Source: Bacillota bacterium (GTDB lineage Bacteria; Bacillota; Clostridia; Peptostreptococcales; Anaerovoracaceae). Taken from it: DNA of 64,000 nt. Both the position numbers and the translations under genes were made by a program. Below the pieces are notes generated by a model. That model did not search any database. It was not told the origin of the DNA and saw nothing but the letters and a program-made list of their open reading frames with translations. Where the stretch lies: assembly GCA_019420305.1 (NCBI GenBank), contig JAHZHL010000015.1:62001-126000 (forward strand), written 5' to 3'. Every line of letters starts with the position of its first letter. Positions within the stretch are counted from its first letter, which is position 1. Positions 8,645-16,569 of this stretch are shown here, piece after piece.

Positions 8645-9355
8645 TTAGAGATCACCTTTCAGGTAATCCAGAAAAATGCTTTTTATCTCCGCATAATAGC
8701 TTTTACTGATGGGAATTTCTCTCCGATTCTCAAACACAAATTTCTTGTTTTTCATTGTAATCACCCTGGTAATATTCACAATATAGCTATTGTGGCATCT
8801 TAAAAACCGGTAATCTACCTGATCCGCCATATCCTCGAATTTTCCATAATAAGTAAGAACACCCTCTGTTGTCTGTACATGTATTTTTCTTTTTTCCTTT
8901 TCAAAATAAAGGATCTGATCCAGCGGGACTTTCTGAACGCCCTGTTTGTTCGAAACAATAAATTCCCTCCGGGTAATCCGTTCCAATTTTTCTTCCGCCC
9001 TCCGGATCGCCTGCTCCAAAAGATCATGCTCCAGCGGTTTCTTTAAAAAATAGATATGATCGACATCGTAGACATCCTGATAGTATTTATCATACGCGGA
9101 AAGAAAAATAATCTGAGAATCCGGCTGATGATCCAACACAGCCTTTCCCGCTTCAATGCCGGTTTCCCCTTCCAGTTCCACCTCCAGAAAGACAATATTC
9201 GTTTCGCTCGGATGTTCCGATACATATTGTTCCAGCTCATCCTTTCCCCTGAACAGCTTCGCTCCCCGTACCCCTTCCCCCGCGATTTCCAGGCTTTTCT
9301 TCTTCAGCAGTTCCGAAAAAGAAAGATCCGAATCGCAAATGAGTACTTTCCACAT
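8645..9355 (-). CDS. LytTR-family regulator with a degenerate receiver (Asp to Glu)
   Basis: A 236-residue receiver plus LytTR DNA-binding protein. It aligns without gaps over the receiver to the regulator at 15062-15772. The phosphoacceptor position holds Glu58 (VFLEVE) where the paralog has Asp58 (VMLDVK). The acidic pocket reads CDSD instead of CDDD. Lys105 (YFLKKP) is kept. The LytTR domain (about 133-236, with YFEKEKRKIHVQ and FLRCHNSYIVNI) looks intact. Glu in this position often mimics the phosphorylated state, so a constitutively active or kinase-independent regulator is likely (inference). No kinase gene is adjacent. The start at 9355 is chosen for the GGGAG site 7 nt upstream. Confidence 0.9.
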   Translation of the reverse strand: MWKVLICDSDLSFSELLKKKSLEIAGEGVRGAKLFRGKDELEQYVSEHPSETNIVFLEVELEGETGIEAGKAVLDHQPDSQIIFLSAYDKYYQDVYDVDHIYFLKKPLEHDLLEQAIRRAEEKLERITRREFIVSNKQGVQKVPLDQILYFEKEKRKIHVQTTEGVLTYYGKFEDMADQVDYRFLRCHNSYIVNITRVITMKNKKFVFENRREIPISKSYYAEIKSIFLDYLKGDL

Positions 9356-9448
9356 GTTAAGCTCCCTGTCTCTTTTCACACTTTGATACAATCAGCGCCT
9401 GCGCCTCCAGCGGCATTGGGTTCGAAAGCAACTCCAGCGCTTTCAATA

Positions 9449-9511
9449 ATTTTATCATCTTCCAACTATTTGTGCGCGAATTGTAATAAAAAGCACGCAA
9501 AATGTAACAAA
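9449..9511 (-). promoter_or_regulatory. LytTR-type promoter with 21-bp-spaced direct repeats (first copy)
   Basis: On the minus strand TTTGTTACA (9511-9503) and TTTATTACA (9490-9482) are direct repeats exactly 21 bp apart, two helical turns. An extended -10, TGATAAAAT (9457-9449), follows 24 bp after the second repeat. There is no recognisable -35 box, as expected for an activator-dependent promoter. LytTR proteins such as AgrA bind pairs of 9-bp direct repeats about 21 bp apart. The same layout precedes the paralogous gene at 15772. Confidence 0.65.
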
Positions 9512-9529
9512 CGAACTTATTCTGGTCAT

Positions 9530-10267
9530 CTATAACTGAAATTCGGTCAGATGTTTCCGGTAGCGCATAGGCATCATCGTCTTTTGGCAACGCGGATTCA
9601 GTCTTTCTTTGATTGCCATCTGTTCAAAATAGGTTTTCCACATATTCCGATAATCCTGTTCCGCTTCCGAAAATGGAATCCGATCGCGTTCCGTAAAGTT
9701 CCGCACATACCACTCCCCCCGATAAGCGGCAAGCGCTTTACCGCGTTTCACATCATGAATCAGAAACGGTTCATTTTTAAAACGATCACAAAAATGCGGC
9801 GCCAGGAATTCGATTACATCGCACTTCGGCTCGACGAGACTGTAAAGCGCCCCGTTTTCTAATTCGGAAAAACGAACCAGTCCCTTCAGTTTGTGCACTT
9901 CGTTGTTCACTCTTTTTTCCGCCGCCTGCGCAGCAAAAACAATGGGTTCTCCGTGAAGCAGACTCACACCGGCTCCTTTCACAAACCCCAGGCGGACGTA
10001 GTTAAGAATTTTGCACTCTTTTTCTTCCGCGTCTGAGGAAAAAACTTTGTAAATTCTTCTCAAATCATAGAAAGAGATTTTCTTTTCAATCGCTTCATAT
10101 ACGATTACCGCTTTTTTGACATCCGTCTCTATTTCCCGGAATCCTCCCAGCATACCCGACTGATATTCCTCCCGCGGAAAAATCCCGCTGGCCTTCTCCG
10201 TGTAATAATGATGATAAATACAGGTCAGCACACCTTCAAACGTCCCGTCATACAGATAATCAACCAT
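9530..10267 (-). CDS. DUF4130 / TIGR03915-type putative DNA metabolism protein
   Basis: A 245-residue protein starting VDYLYDGTFEGVLTCIYHHY, the hallmark N-terminus of TIGR03915 (DUF4130). This family is almost always encoded beside a TIGR03916 radical SAM protein and in other genomes is fused to a uracil-DNA-glycosylase-like domain; no such domain is present here. It overlaps the end of the radical SAM gene by 8 bp, so the two are co-translated. The start at 10267 has AAGGTG 7 nt before it. The biochemical function is not established. The SOS box in front of the operon supports a DNA-damage role. Confidence 0.88.
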   Translation of the reverse strand: MVDYLYDGTFEGVLTCIYHHYYTEKASGIFPREEYQSGMLGGFREIETDVKKAVIVYEAIEKKISFYDLRRIYKVFSSDAEEKECKILNYVRLGFVKGAGVSLLHGEPIVFAAQAAEKRVNNEVHKLKGLVRFSELENGALYSLVEPKCDVIEFLAPHFCDRFKNEPFLIHDVKRGKALAAYRGEWYVRNFTERDRIPFSEAEQDYRNMWKTYFEQMAIKERLNPRCQKTMMPMRYRKHLTEFQL

Positions 10268-11732
10268 TTGTCAGCACCTTCCCCGTTTTTTCCTCAATCG
10301 CCGGCGAAATTCCCGATCCGCCTCCAAACATTGACATTTGAATTCCATCGTTTATCTGCAATATTTGATTTTTTATGACATCCGGTGAAAAATCGATCTG
10401 TCCGTAGAATTTTCCCGAACAGGTCAAAAAATATTTTGCCCGTTTTAGCGCCACTCCCATTTTTTTCAGATCCTCATAACGCACTGCCGCGGCTCTCCGC
10501 TGCCGCACAATTCTCCGCGCGGAAACCGTACCTATACCAGGAACACGCAAAAGAAGCGACAGCGGCGCTTTGTTGATTTCAACAGGGAACTGATCCAGAT
10601 TCCGCAGAGCCCAGGCAATCTTCGGATCCAGATCCGTATCCAGGTTTGGATTCTCATCATCCAGAATCTCGGACACTTCAAATCCGTAAAACCGCAGAAG
10701 CCAGTCCGCCTGATACAATCTATGTTCTCTCGCAAGCGGGGGCGCGGCCAGCGCATCGGGAAGAATCGGGGATGGCAGCACCGGAATGTACGCGCTGTAA
10801 TATACCCGCTTCAGCTTAAAAGTATGATACAAATACTCCGTAGTCGTCAGAATCTGCCGATCCGTCTCCTGATCCGCGCCGATAATCATCTGCGTTGTCT
10901 GCCCCGCAGGGGCGAATACTTCCTTTTTGCTTCGCCGCGCCATCAGCATGCCCGCCGAAGACGCAAAACCGTTTTCGCCGTTCACCTCTTCCATATTCTG
11001 CTCTTTTCGAATCTGCCCCAACGCGGCGATCGTCCCTCCGGTACCTTCGGAAATATAGTTTTCCGGAGAATTCAGCTTTTCTCCCTGAAACATCGTTCCC
11101 GGTCCTTTCAAAGCGTTCCGCTCAATCAGAGTATTGGTAATCTGCCGCATGGGCGCGAAAATTTGTTTTGGTTTTTTCTGCGGCGCGAACCGCGCCAGAC
11201 TCCGGCTCGTAGGCATTTCAATATTCACGCTCAGCCTATCCGCCACCAGTCCGATCGCGTGTACCAGTTCCGGAGAAACTCCCGGAATAATTTTAGCGTG
11301 AATATATCCCGCAAATCCGTAATCTTCCCGCAGAAGCTGAAGGCAGCGTAAAATCCGTTCCGCGGTATAATCCGGAGAAACTTCCACCGCGGAACTCAGA
11401 AATAAACCTTCAATATAATTGCGCCTATAAAACTCAATGGTAAGCCGCGCCAGTTCCTCAGGCTCAAAGGAAACTCTCCGCGCGTCAGAACTCCTGCGGT
11501 TGACGCAATATTCGCAGTCGTAGGCGCACTTGTTGGTAAACAGGACTTTCAGCAGGGAAATACATCTGCCGTCCGCTGACCAAGTGTGGCAGATTCCTTC
11601 CGAAGCACCGCTTCCGATTTTCCGATTGTTCCGCCTTTCCACACCGCTGCTGGAACAGGACACATCGTATTTGGCGCTGTCCGCGAGAATTTTCAGTTTG
11701 TCCAGTATCTGATCCATACGGATGCTTTCCAT
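10260..11732 (-). CDS. TIGR03916-type radical SAM DNA modification/repair protein
   Basis: A 490-residue radical SAM enzyme. The iron-sulfur motif is CAYDCEYC (Cys69, Cys73, Cys76). Conserved upstream Cys residues also occur (VSCSSSG, EGICHT, DGRC). A helix-hairpin-helix (LLRVPGIGTVSARRIV) near residues 385-415 predicts DNA binding. This is the TIGR03916 pattern. I chose the ATG at 11732 because AAAGGAGA is 6 nt upstream; an earlier in-frame start at 11756 lacks this. First gene of a two-gene operon with the DUF4130 protein, behind a promoter that overlaps a LexA-type box. The reaction catalysed is unknown. Confidence 0.9.
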   Translation of the reverse strand: MESIRMDQILDKLKILADSAKYDVSCSSSGVERRNNRKIGSGASEGICHTWSADGRCISLLKVLFTNKCAYDCEYCVNRRSSDARRVSFEPEELARLTIEFYRRNYIEGLFLSSAVEVSPDYTAERILRCLQLLREDYGFAGYIHAKIIPGVSPELVHAIGLVADRLSVNIEMPTSRSLARFAPQKKPKQIFAPMRQITNTLIERNALKGPGTMFQGEKLNSPENYISEGTGGTIAALGQIRKEQNMEEVNGENGFASSAGMLMARRSKKEVFAPAGQTTQMIIGADQETDRQILTTTEYLYHTFKLKRVYYSAYIPVLPSPILPDALAAPPLAREHRLYQADWLLRFYGFEVSEILDDENPNLDTDLDPKIAWALRNLDQFPVEINKAPLSLLLRVPGIGTVSARRIVRQRRAAAVRYEDLKKMGVALKRAKYFLTCSGKFYGQIDFSPDVIKNQILQINDGIQMSMFGGGSGISPAIEEKTGKVLTNG

Positions 11733-11771
11733 CACCTGTCTCCTTTCGCTCCACAAAGAACTTACATTCTT

Positions 11772-11800
11772 ATTTTAACATATAAAGAACATATGTTCAA
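11772..11800 (-). promoter_or_regulatory. SOS-regulated promoter (LexA/DinR box over the -35)
   Basis: On the minus strand TTGAAC (11800-11795) is followed after 17 bp by TAAAAT (11777-11772). GAACATATGTTC (11787-11798) overlaps the -35. This fits the Gram-positive SOS box CGAACRNRYGTTCG in its core GAAC-RNRY-GTTC; only the flanking C and G differ. The start codon of the radical SAM gene is about 55 bp downstream. A LexA-repressed DNA repair operon is the direct reading. Confidence 0.75.
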
Positions 11801-11898
11801 TACACTTATCAGCCGAAGAATAGTTGTATTTTTTTACCTGAATTGTTAATATTGATAGTAAGTATTGATTTTTAAAGAAAGGAAAACAGGCAGCAGAT

Positions 11899-13062
11899 AT
11901 GAAAAAGAACGCCTTTGTTCTCAGTGGAGGCGGCTCGCGGGGCGCGTACGAGTTAGGGGTCTGGCAGGCGCTGCGGGAGCTTGGAATTCCCATCCACATT
12001 GCAGCCGGCACCTCTGTCGGCGCGTTAAACGGAGCCATGGTGGCGCAGGACGATTTCGAATTGGCGGTCCGTCTATGGAACGAGTTGGAAACCCACATGG
12101 TTTTTGATCTGGATGAAAAAAAAGAAAAGCATCCAAGATTCGATTTTGAAATTGGCGGAATGAACACCGGCGAAGCCCTTGCCTATGCCAAAGAAATTCT
12201 GACAAAGGGAGGAGCCGGCACCAGCGGACTTGAAAAAATCGTAAACGATTATGTGGATGAAGAGAAAATAAGAAATTCTTCTGTACAGCTGGGTATTGTC
12301 ACAGTCGAATTTCCATCCCTAAAGCCTCATTACCTTTTTACAGAGGATATTCCGCAGGGCAGACTGAACGATTATATTCTGGCCAGCACCGCCTGTTTTC
12401 CCGCGGTCCAGGCCAGAGAAATCGGCGAATCCCATTTTATTGACGGAGGCTATGCGGATGTTATGCCAGTAGAGCTTGCTCTGCAGAAAAACGCGGATCG
12501 GATCTTTGCCGTCTATCTGGACGCCGCGGGCTTTGTCAGGAAGGAAGATTTAAAATCAGCAGAGAAAAAGGTTTCCCAGCTTCTGATCATTGAAAGCAGG
12601 TGGGATCTGGGCAACTTCCTGGTCTTTGATACGGATAATACACGCCGCATTATGCGCCTGGGTTATCTGGACGCCATGAAAGCGTTCCGGGTTTTTGACG
12701 GAGAAAAGTTTTCCTTCGCAAAGGGAGCGTTTACCCGCCACCAGCTGACTGGCGCGGAAGCCTGCGCCGAAATCTTCAAACTTGATCCCGGAATCCTTTA
12801 TACAAAGGAAAACCTGCATGAGCATCTGGCAAAAGCGGTTTCCCGGACAGCCCTGCCGGAGATCAATGATATCCATACCGCGGAAGACGCTCTGCGTAAG
12901 CTGAATCAGCGGACGCTGGTGCTGTTTATCGCGGAGAACCTGCAGAAAAAGGACGCGGACAGCGTTTTCACAGAAAAGAACGTATTCCGGCTGCTGAAAG
13001 AGGAAATTGTCGCGGCCAATTATCTTGTGCGCAGCGGAATATTTCAAAATCCCGCGGATTAG
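11899..13062 (+). CDS. Patatin-like phospholipase
   Basis: A 387-residue cytosolic serine acyl hydrolase. The oxyanion motif GGGSRGAYELG, the nucleophile elbow GTSVG (Ser39) and the dyad Asp182 in FIDGGYADVMP are all present, so it should be active on acyl lipids. The C-terminal 180 residues are an extra helical part without a family name I know. The gene lies 41 bp upstream of the split sensor kinase genes on the same strand and is probably co-transcribed with them. That links lipid hydrolysis to the sensing system (inference). It is divergent from the SOS-controlled operon. Confidence 0.88.
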   Translation: MKKNAFVLSGGGSRGAYELGVWQALRELGIPIHIAAGTSVGALNGAMVAQDDFELAVRLWNELETHMVFDLDEKKEKHPRFDFEIGGMNTGEALAYAKEILTKGGAGTSGLEKIVNDYVDEEKIRNSSVQLGIVTVEFPSLKPHYLFTEDIPQGRLNDYILASTACFPAVQAREIGESHFIDGGYADVMPVELALQKNADRIFAVYLDAAGFVRKEDLKSAEKKVSQLLIIESRWDLGNFLVFDTDNTRRIMRLGYLDAMKAFRVFDGEKFSFAKGAFTRHQLTGAEACAEIFKLDPGILYTKENLHEHLAKAVSRTALPEINDIHTAEDALRKLNQRTLVLFIAENLQKKDADSVFTEKNVFRLLKEEIVAANYLVRSGIFQNPAD

Positions 13063-13103
13063 TCATAGAATGATATACCTCAAATTGAAGAAAGGAACTT
13101 CCC

Positions 13104-14336
13104 ATGGAACTGATACCAACAGGCACAGCTGTTTACCTGGCCATTTACGCTCTCTTTGATATTGGATTCGAGACTGCTTTTTTCCTATGGTTTTTCAAGC
13201 CAAAGCACAGTTTAAAGCGTTGTACCACACTCTATATCCTACTTGTAACATTATGGAATGTTCAAATATCCTATACATCTATTTATGTGCCATACAAAAA
13301 CCATATATTCAACAGTCCTGTTTACATGGTTCCTTGCTCCATTTTTTTCATGGCACTGTTTCTGTTCTTCTTTCAGACCTGCGTAAAGGGATCCTCCATT
13401 CGAAATTACGCAATCTATCTGCTCCTCGGCTATACCGTATATCCCGCGCTTTTTGTGTGTTCTTTCCTGCGGAAACTCACCGGCTGGCCTTCCTCTATGG
13501 CTTCTGTCACCATTTCTGATTTTCCGGACTGCGCCTGTACGCTGCTCTTTTATGCCATTACCGCTCTCCTTTTAAAAAGAGCGTCTCGCCACTGGGCAGA
13601 AACTTTTCAGAAAATCCCGCTTATCGCCGCATGGCTCCTCATACTTTTCGAGACTCTGGGAGCTCCGGTTGCTTCCGCAGCCTTTCTTTATTCATCTCTC
13701 CATCTAGAAGGGATTTCCGCAACACTCGGTTTTTTTATCGCCACACTGCTCTTATTCTTTATCCTTGCTCTGCTCATTGCCATCGCCCTGTCCATCGCCA
13801 GCGCCCGCGCCGCTGAGCAGACAAGCCGCCTGGTACAGGCGCAGCTCGAGCTTCAGCATAACTACTATGCTTCCATGAGTAAGACACAGACCATGCTCCG
13901 CGGGCTGCGTCATGACCTTGCCAATCATTTATCCGTGCTTTCCGCGTTAAAAGAAAGCGGTCGCGAAGAAAAGCTCCGCCAGTATGAGGATTCCCTTCTG
14001 GACTTCTGTACCCGGATTGAGGAACAGGCGGCGCCTGACCCAAAATGGGAAAACTGGAAGCTTCCCGGTCTCACCCCTCAGGAGCACCACGCGTTCTGCT
14101 CCGCGCTGGAACGTCTGCTCCAGCACCCAGGGATTCCCGAACATGCTGCCCGGGTCTGCCGCAATATGGACAGCCTGGAGATTCTTTTTTCCAAAAATCA
14201 GATTTCCAAAAGAACCCTCAGGCGCATAAAAAAAGATATTTATTGGGAAGTCATTTCCCAGATTTCAAACCGCCATCAAATTCATCCACACTGGAAGGAA
14301 GGAGACGACCAATGGGAATTTATACTGAATTTTTAG
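13104..14336 (+). CDS. Membrane sensor half of a split histidine kinase (phosphoacceptor part)
   Basis: A 410-residue protein. Residues 1-235 hold about seven membrane helices. A coiled-coil-like helix follows with LRHDLANHLSVL, where His270 sits in the HDxxNH phosphoacceptor motif of AgrC/NatK-type kinases. The usual GHKL ATPase domain does not follow: the remaining 130 residues contain no N-box or G-box. The ATPase-like module is encoded by the next gene, which overlaps by 25 bp. The ATG at 13104 has AAAGGAAC upstream. Phosphorylation would have to occur in trans. It is unlike a simple frameshift because the second gene has its own ribosome site, start codon and membrane helix. Confidence 0.8.
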   Translation: MELIPTGTAVYLAIYALFDIGFETAFFLWFFKPKHSLKRCTTLYILLVTLWNVQISYTSIYVPYKNHIFNSPVYMVPCSIFFMALFLFFFQTCVKGSSIRNYAIYLLLGYTVYPALFVCSFLRKLTGWPSSMASVTISDFPDCACTLLFYAITALLLKRASRHWAETFQKIPLIAAWLLILFETLGAPVASAAFLYSSLHLEGISATLGFFIATLLLFFILALLIAIALSIASARAAEQTSRLVQAQLELQHNYYASMSKTQTMLRGLRHDLANHLSVLSALKESGREEKLRQYEDSLLDFCTRIEEQAAPDPKWENWKLPGLTPQEHHAFCSALERLLQHPGIPEHAARVCRNMDSLEILFSKNQISKRTLRRIKKDIYWEVISQISNRHQIHPHWKEGDDQWEFILNF

Positions 14337-15049
14337 GAACACTTCTGTTTCTTTCGCTTTTCGCGTCAGCCGCTCTGGCAATCGCTCTCATCCTTTACCG
14401 AAAGCGCATCCGCGAAAAGGATTTTTTTCTAAAAAAATGGGAGTCTTTTGGCGGTTATACGGAGTATACCGGTTCCTTTTTTGAGGAAGCGGTCTCCGTT
14501 ATCGGCCAGATCCGCCGCGCGATCCGCGTTTTCCATACAAATTCGGACAGAACCCGGCTTTCTCAGGAAGAAACCGCTTTTCTCGCCGACTGCGACGCGC
14601 TGTTAAATAATACCTTTACCGGAAACGAAACCGTCGACGCATTACTGTTCACAAAGAAAAAGCGCTGCAGCGAGTTGGGAATCCATTTCACTTTGGAAAT
14701 ACAGGCAATTCCGGATGGGGAGCTTTCCGAGCTTTTAATCACCTCCCTCCTTGGGAATCTCCTGGACAACGCCATCGAAGCGGCCGCCGCTTCCGGACAT
14801 AAGGCGCCTCGGATATCAGTCCGCAGTTATATTCGCAAATCCGTATGGATTGTAAAAACGGAAAATACGAAAGACATTCAGGCGAGGCCATTAGAGGTAC
14901 AGATGAAAACAAGCAAAAAAGAAAAAAAAGATCACGGCATCGGGCTCCCGATTCTCCGTCAAATAACCAATCAGTATGATGGTTCTCTGACGTTCCGTGA
15001 TCTTGAAGGTTCTTTTGAAGTACAGGCCATGCTGGTGCTTCCCGCGTAA
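14312..15049 (+). CDS. GHKL ATPase half of a split histidine kinase
   Basis: 245 residues. One N-terminal membrane helix (about 7-29) is followed by a short linker and a GHKL ATPase domain: TGNETVDALL (from 103), N-box NLLDNAIEA (Asn149, Asn153) and G-box DHGIGLPIL (from 207). The HDxxNH phosphoacceptor motif that normally precedes TGN is absent; the matching stretch reads GQIRRAIRVFHTNSD. The start at 14312 has AAGGAGAC 6 nt upstream and lies inside the end of the preceding gene. It ends 12 bp from the convergent LytTR gene. A membrane-bound kinase for the neighbouring protein's His270 is the likely role. Confidence 0.82.
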   Translation: MGIYTEFLGTLLFLSLFASAALAIALILYRKRIREKDFFLKKWESFGGYTEYTGSFFEEAVSVIGQIRRAIRVFHTNSDRTRLSQEETAFLADCDALLNNTFTGNETVDALLFTKKKRCSELGIHFTLEIQAIPDGELSELLITSLLGNLLDNAIEAAAASGHKAPRISVRSYIRKSVWIVKTENTKDIQARPLEVQMKTSKKEKKDHGIGLPILRQITNQYDGSLTFRDLEGSFEVQAMLVLPA

Positions 15050-15061
15050 ATCCATTCCCTT

Positions 15062-15772
15062 TTACAGGCTGTTGCTCAGATACTCCAAAAATTTATTTCT
15101 TGCCTGTCCGTAATAGGATTTACTGATCGGAATTGCCCTGCCGTTTTCGAAGAAAAACTTTTTATCGGAAAGCTTCTGCGCCTTCGCGATATTCACAATA
15201 TAGCTATTATGGCATCGCAAAAAACGCTCGTCCAGTTGCTCTTCAATTTCTTCAAAGCGTCCATAAAAAGAATATCTTTTTTCCGTAGAGTGGATATGGA
15301 TTTTCCGTTTTTCTTTTTCAAAGTATAAAATAATGCTGAGGGGGATTTGCTCTGTTCCAATTCTCCCCGGCATATGAAAATTAGCCTCTTTTATCTGCTC
15401 CAAACGCTGTATAGCGCGAGATAGCGCCTGTTTCAGGCGCTGTCTTTTCACAGGCTTTTTCAAAAAATAAATATGCTCCACTTCGTAGACATCCAAATAA
15501 TAATCATCGTATCCGGACATAAAAATGATTTGCGTATCCGGATTTGCTCGCTGAAGATTTTTCGCCACATTGACGCCATTGTTATTCTTCAGTTTTACAT
15601 CCAGCATTACAATCACCGGTTCATCCGGATGCTCCGCAACATAAAACTCCAGCTGCTCTTCCAGGACAAAAGTTTCTACATGCAGATTCGCCCTTCCCAT
15701 GATTTCCAGGACATCCTGCTTTATACCCTCCGCAAAGAAAATATCATCATCACATATAAGCACTTTCTTCAT
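15062..15772 (-). CDS. LytTR-family response regulator
   Basis: 236 residues. The receiver domain has an intact acidic pocket (ICDDD), phosphoacceptor Asp58 (VMLDVK), Ser86 region (FMSGYDD) and Lys105 (YFLKKP). The C-terminal LytTR domain carries YFEKEKRKIHIH and FLRCHNSYIVNIA. It is the canonical partner expected for the adjacent split kinase, whose 3' end is only 12 bp away in convergent orientation. It is closely similar to the regulator at 8645-9355. The promoter region holds a 21-bp-spaced direct repeat, so autoregulation is likely. Confidence 0.92.
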   Translation of the reverse strand: MKKVLICDDDIFFAEGIKQDVLEIMGRANLHVETFVLEEQLEFYVAEHPDEPVIVMLDVKLKNNNGVNVAKNLQRANPDTQIIFMSGYDDYYLDVYEVEHIYFLKKPVKRQRLKQALSRAIQRLEQIKEANFHMPGRIGTEQIPLSIILYFEKEKRKIHIHSTEKRYSFYGRFEEIEEQLDERFLRCHNSYIVNIAKAQKLSDKKFFFENGRAIPISKSYYGQARNKFLEYLSNSL

Positions 15773-15826
15773 TCGTCTCTTGTCACGTCCTATTCTGTAA
15801 ATATCATTTTGAGATTCTGAAGTTTT

Positions 15827-15890
15827 ATTTTATCATATTTTCTTCATTTAATTTTCACATTGTAACAAATCTCCCTTGAAATGTAACAAA
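15827..15890 (-). promoter_or_regulatory. LytTR-type promoter with 21-bp-spaced direct repeats (second copy)
   Basis: On the minus strand two identical TTTGTTACA repeats (15890-15882 and 15869-15861) lie exactly 21 bp apart. TGATAAAAT (15835-15827) follows at 25 bp. The arrangement is the same, to within 1 bp, as at 9449-9511 before the paralogous regulator. Confidence 0.7.
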
Positions 15891-15897
15891 CGTCACT

Positions 15898-16458
15898 TTA
15901 TTCGTACTTTTCATCAAGCCGATACGCGAAATAACGGCGGGCCGGTGTTTTATAAAGAGCCGCGGCCAAAATTTCCGCAACAATAATTCCTACCACAAAC
16001 TGCCCCACATTCCATGGAATTCCGATTACCGGCGCGACCCAATTTCCGACGATAACGCCTTCCGCCACGTAGTATCCGGCCACCATAAAAATACCGGCCA
16101 GCACCATTCCAAGCAATTCCAGCACGGGAATACCCGCAAAGCGCAGACGGGCTTTTTTTATCGCCGCATTTAAAAACATTCCCAGAATAATCGCCATTAC
16201 GCCTTTAATGACAAAGGTCCAGGGCGCCCAGACCGGCGCTCCTCCCATAATATCCCCTAGTGCTCCGCCAATGGCCGCGGCCATCGCTCCATTTTTCCAG
16301 CCCAGTATCAATACCGACAGGAAAATCATCGCGTCTCCCAAATGCACATATCCTTGGGTACCAGGGATCGGAATGCGGATAAACATAATTGATACAATAA
16401 TAATTCCAATCATCAGCGCCGTCATTACCAGATTAGCTGTACGAGTCGTATTCCTCAT
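15898..16458 (-). CDS. ECF transporter substrate-binding (S) subunit, possibly vitamin B6
   Basis: A 186-residue membrane protein with about six helices and the Gly/Ala-rich pattern of ECF S components (GYVHLGDAMIFLSVLILG, then AIGGALGDIMGG). It would need the shared EcfA-EcfT module encoded elsewhere. The substrate is not readable from sequence alone. The divergent neighbour is a MocR-type PLP-dependent regulator, a family that often controls vitamin B6 uptake or synthesis, so a PdxU-like pyridoxine transporter is a reasonable guess. The ATG at 16458 (MRNTTRTANLV) has GAGG 9 nt upstream; the frame extends further upstream without a better site. Confidence 0.8.
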   Translation of the reverse strand: MRNTTRTANLVMTALMIGIIIVSIMFIRIPIPGTQGYVHLGDAMIFLSVLILGWKNGAMAAAIGGALGDIMGGAPVWAPWTFVIKGVMAIILGMFLNAAIKKARLRFAGIPVLELLGMVLAGIFMVAGYYVAEGVIVGNWVAPVIGIPWNVGQFVVGIIVAEILAAALYKTPARRYFAYRLDEKYE

Positions 16459-16493
16459 TCTTTCTGTCCTCACTTTACTAATTTGTCTCTGCG

Positions 16494-16558
16494 TATTATA
16501 ATACAGGAAAAGTGTATACAGATAAATGTACAAAAATAATTATTTTTTCAGGTACAGT
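16494..16558. promoter_or_regulatory. Divergent MocR/ECF control region
   Basis: The gap between the divergent genes holds the symmetric TATTATAATA (16494-16503), usable as a -10 on either strand. It also holds GTGTATACA, TGTACA and GGTACAG elements within 50 bp. MocR regulators bind repeated elements in such gaps. Exact sites are not proven. Confidence 0.35.
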
Positions 16559-16569
16559 AAGGAGATTAC

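Noticed and set aside
9357..9458. A 33-codon frame ending one base before the LytTR start at 9355, with an amphipathic start and one Cys, like a signal peptide gene
   Set aside because: Its ATG would lie upstream of the transcription start implied by the -10 at 9449, the ribosome site is poor, and no AgrB-type processing gene is near.
14045..14311. Upstream extension of the GHKL ATPase gene to an earlier in-frame ATG
   Set aside because: It would fully overlap the phosphoacceptor gene, encode Pro/Ser/Arg-rich shadow sequence and lacks a ribosome site. ATG 14312 has AAGGAGAC and begins a membrane helix.
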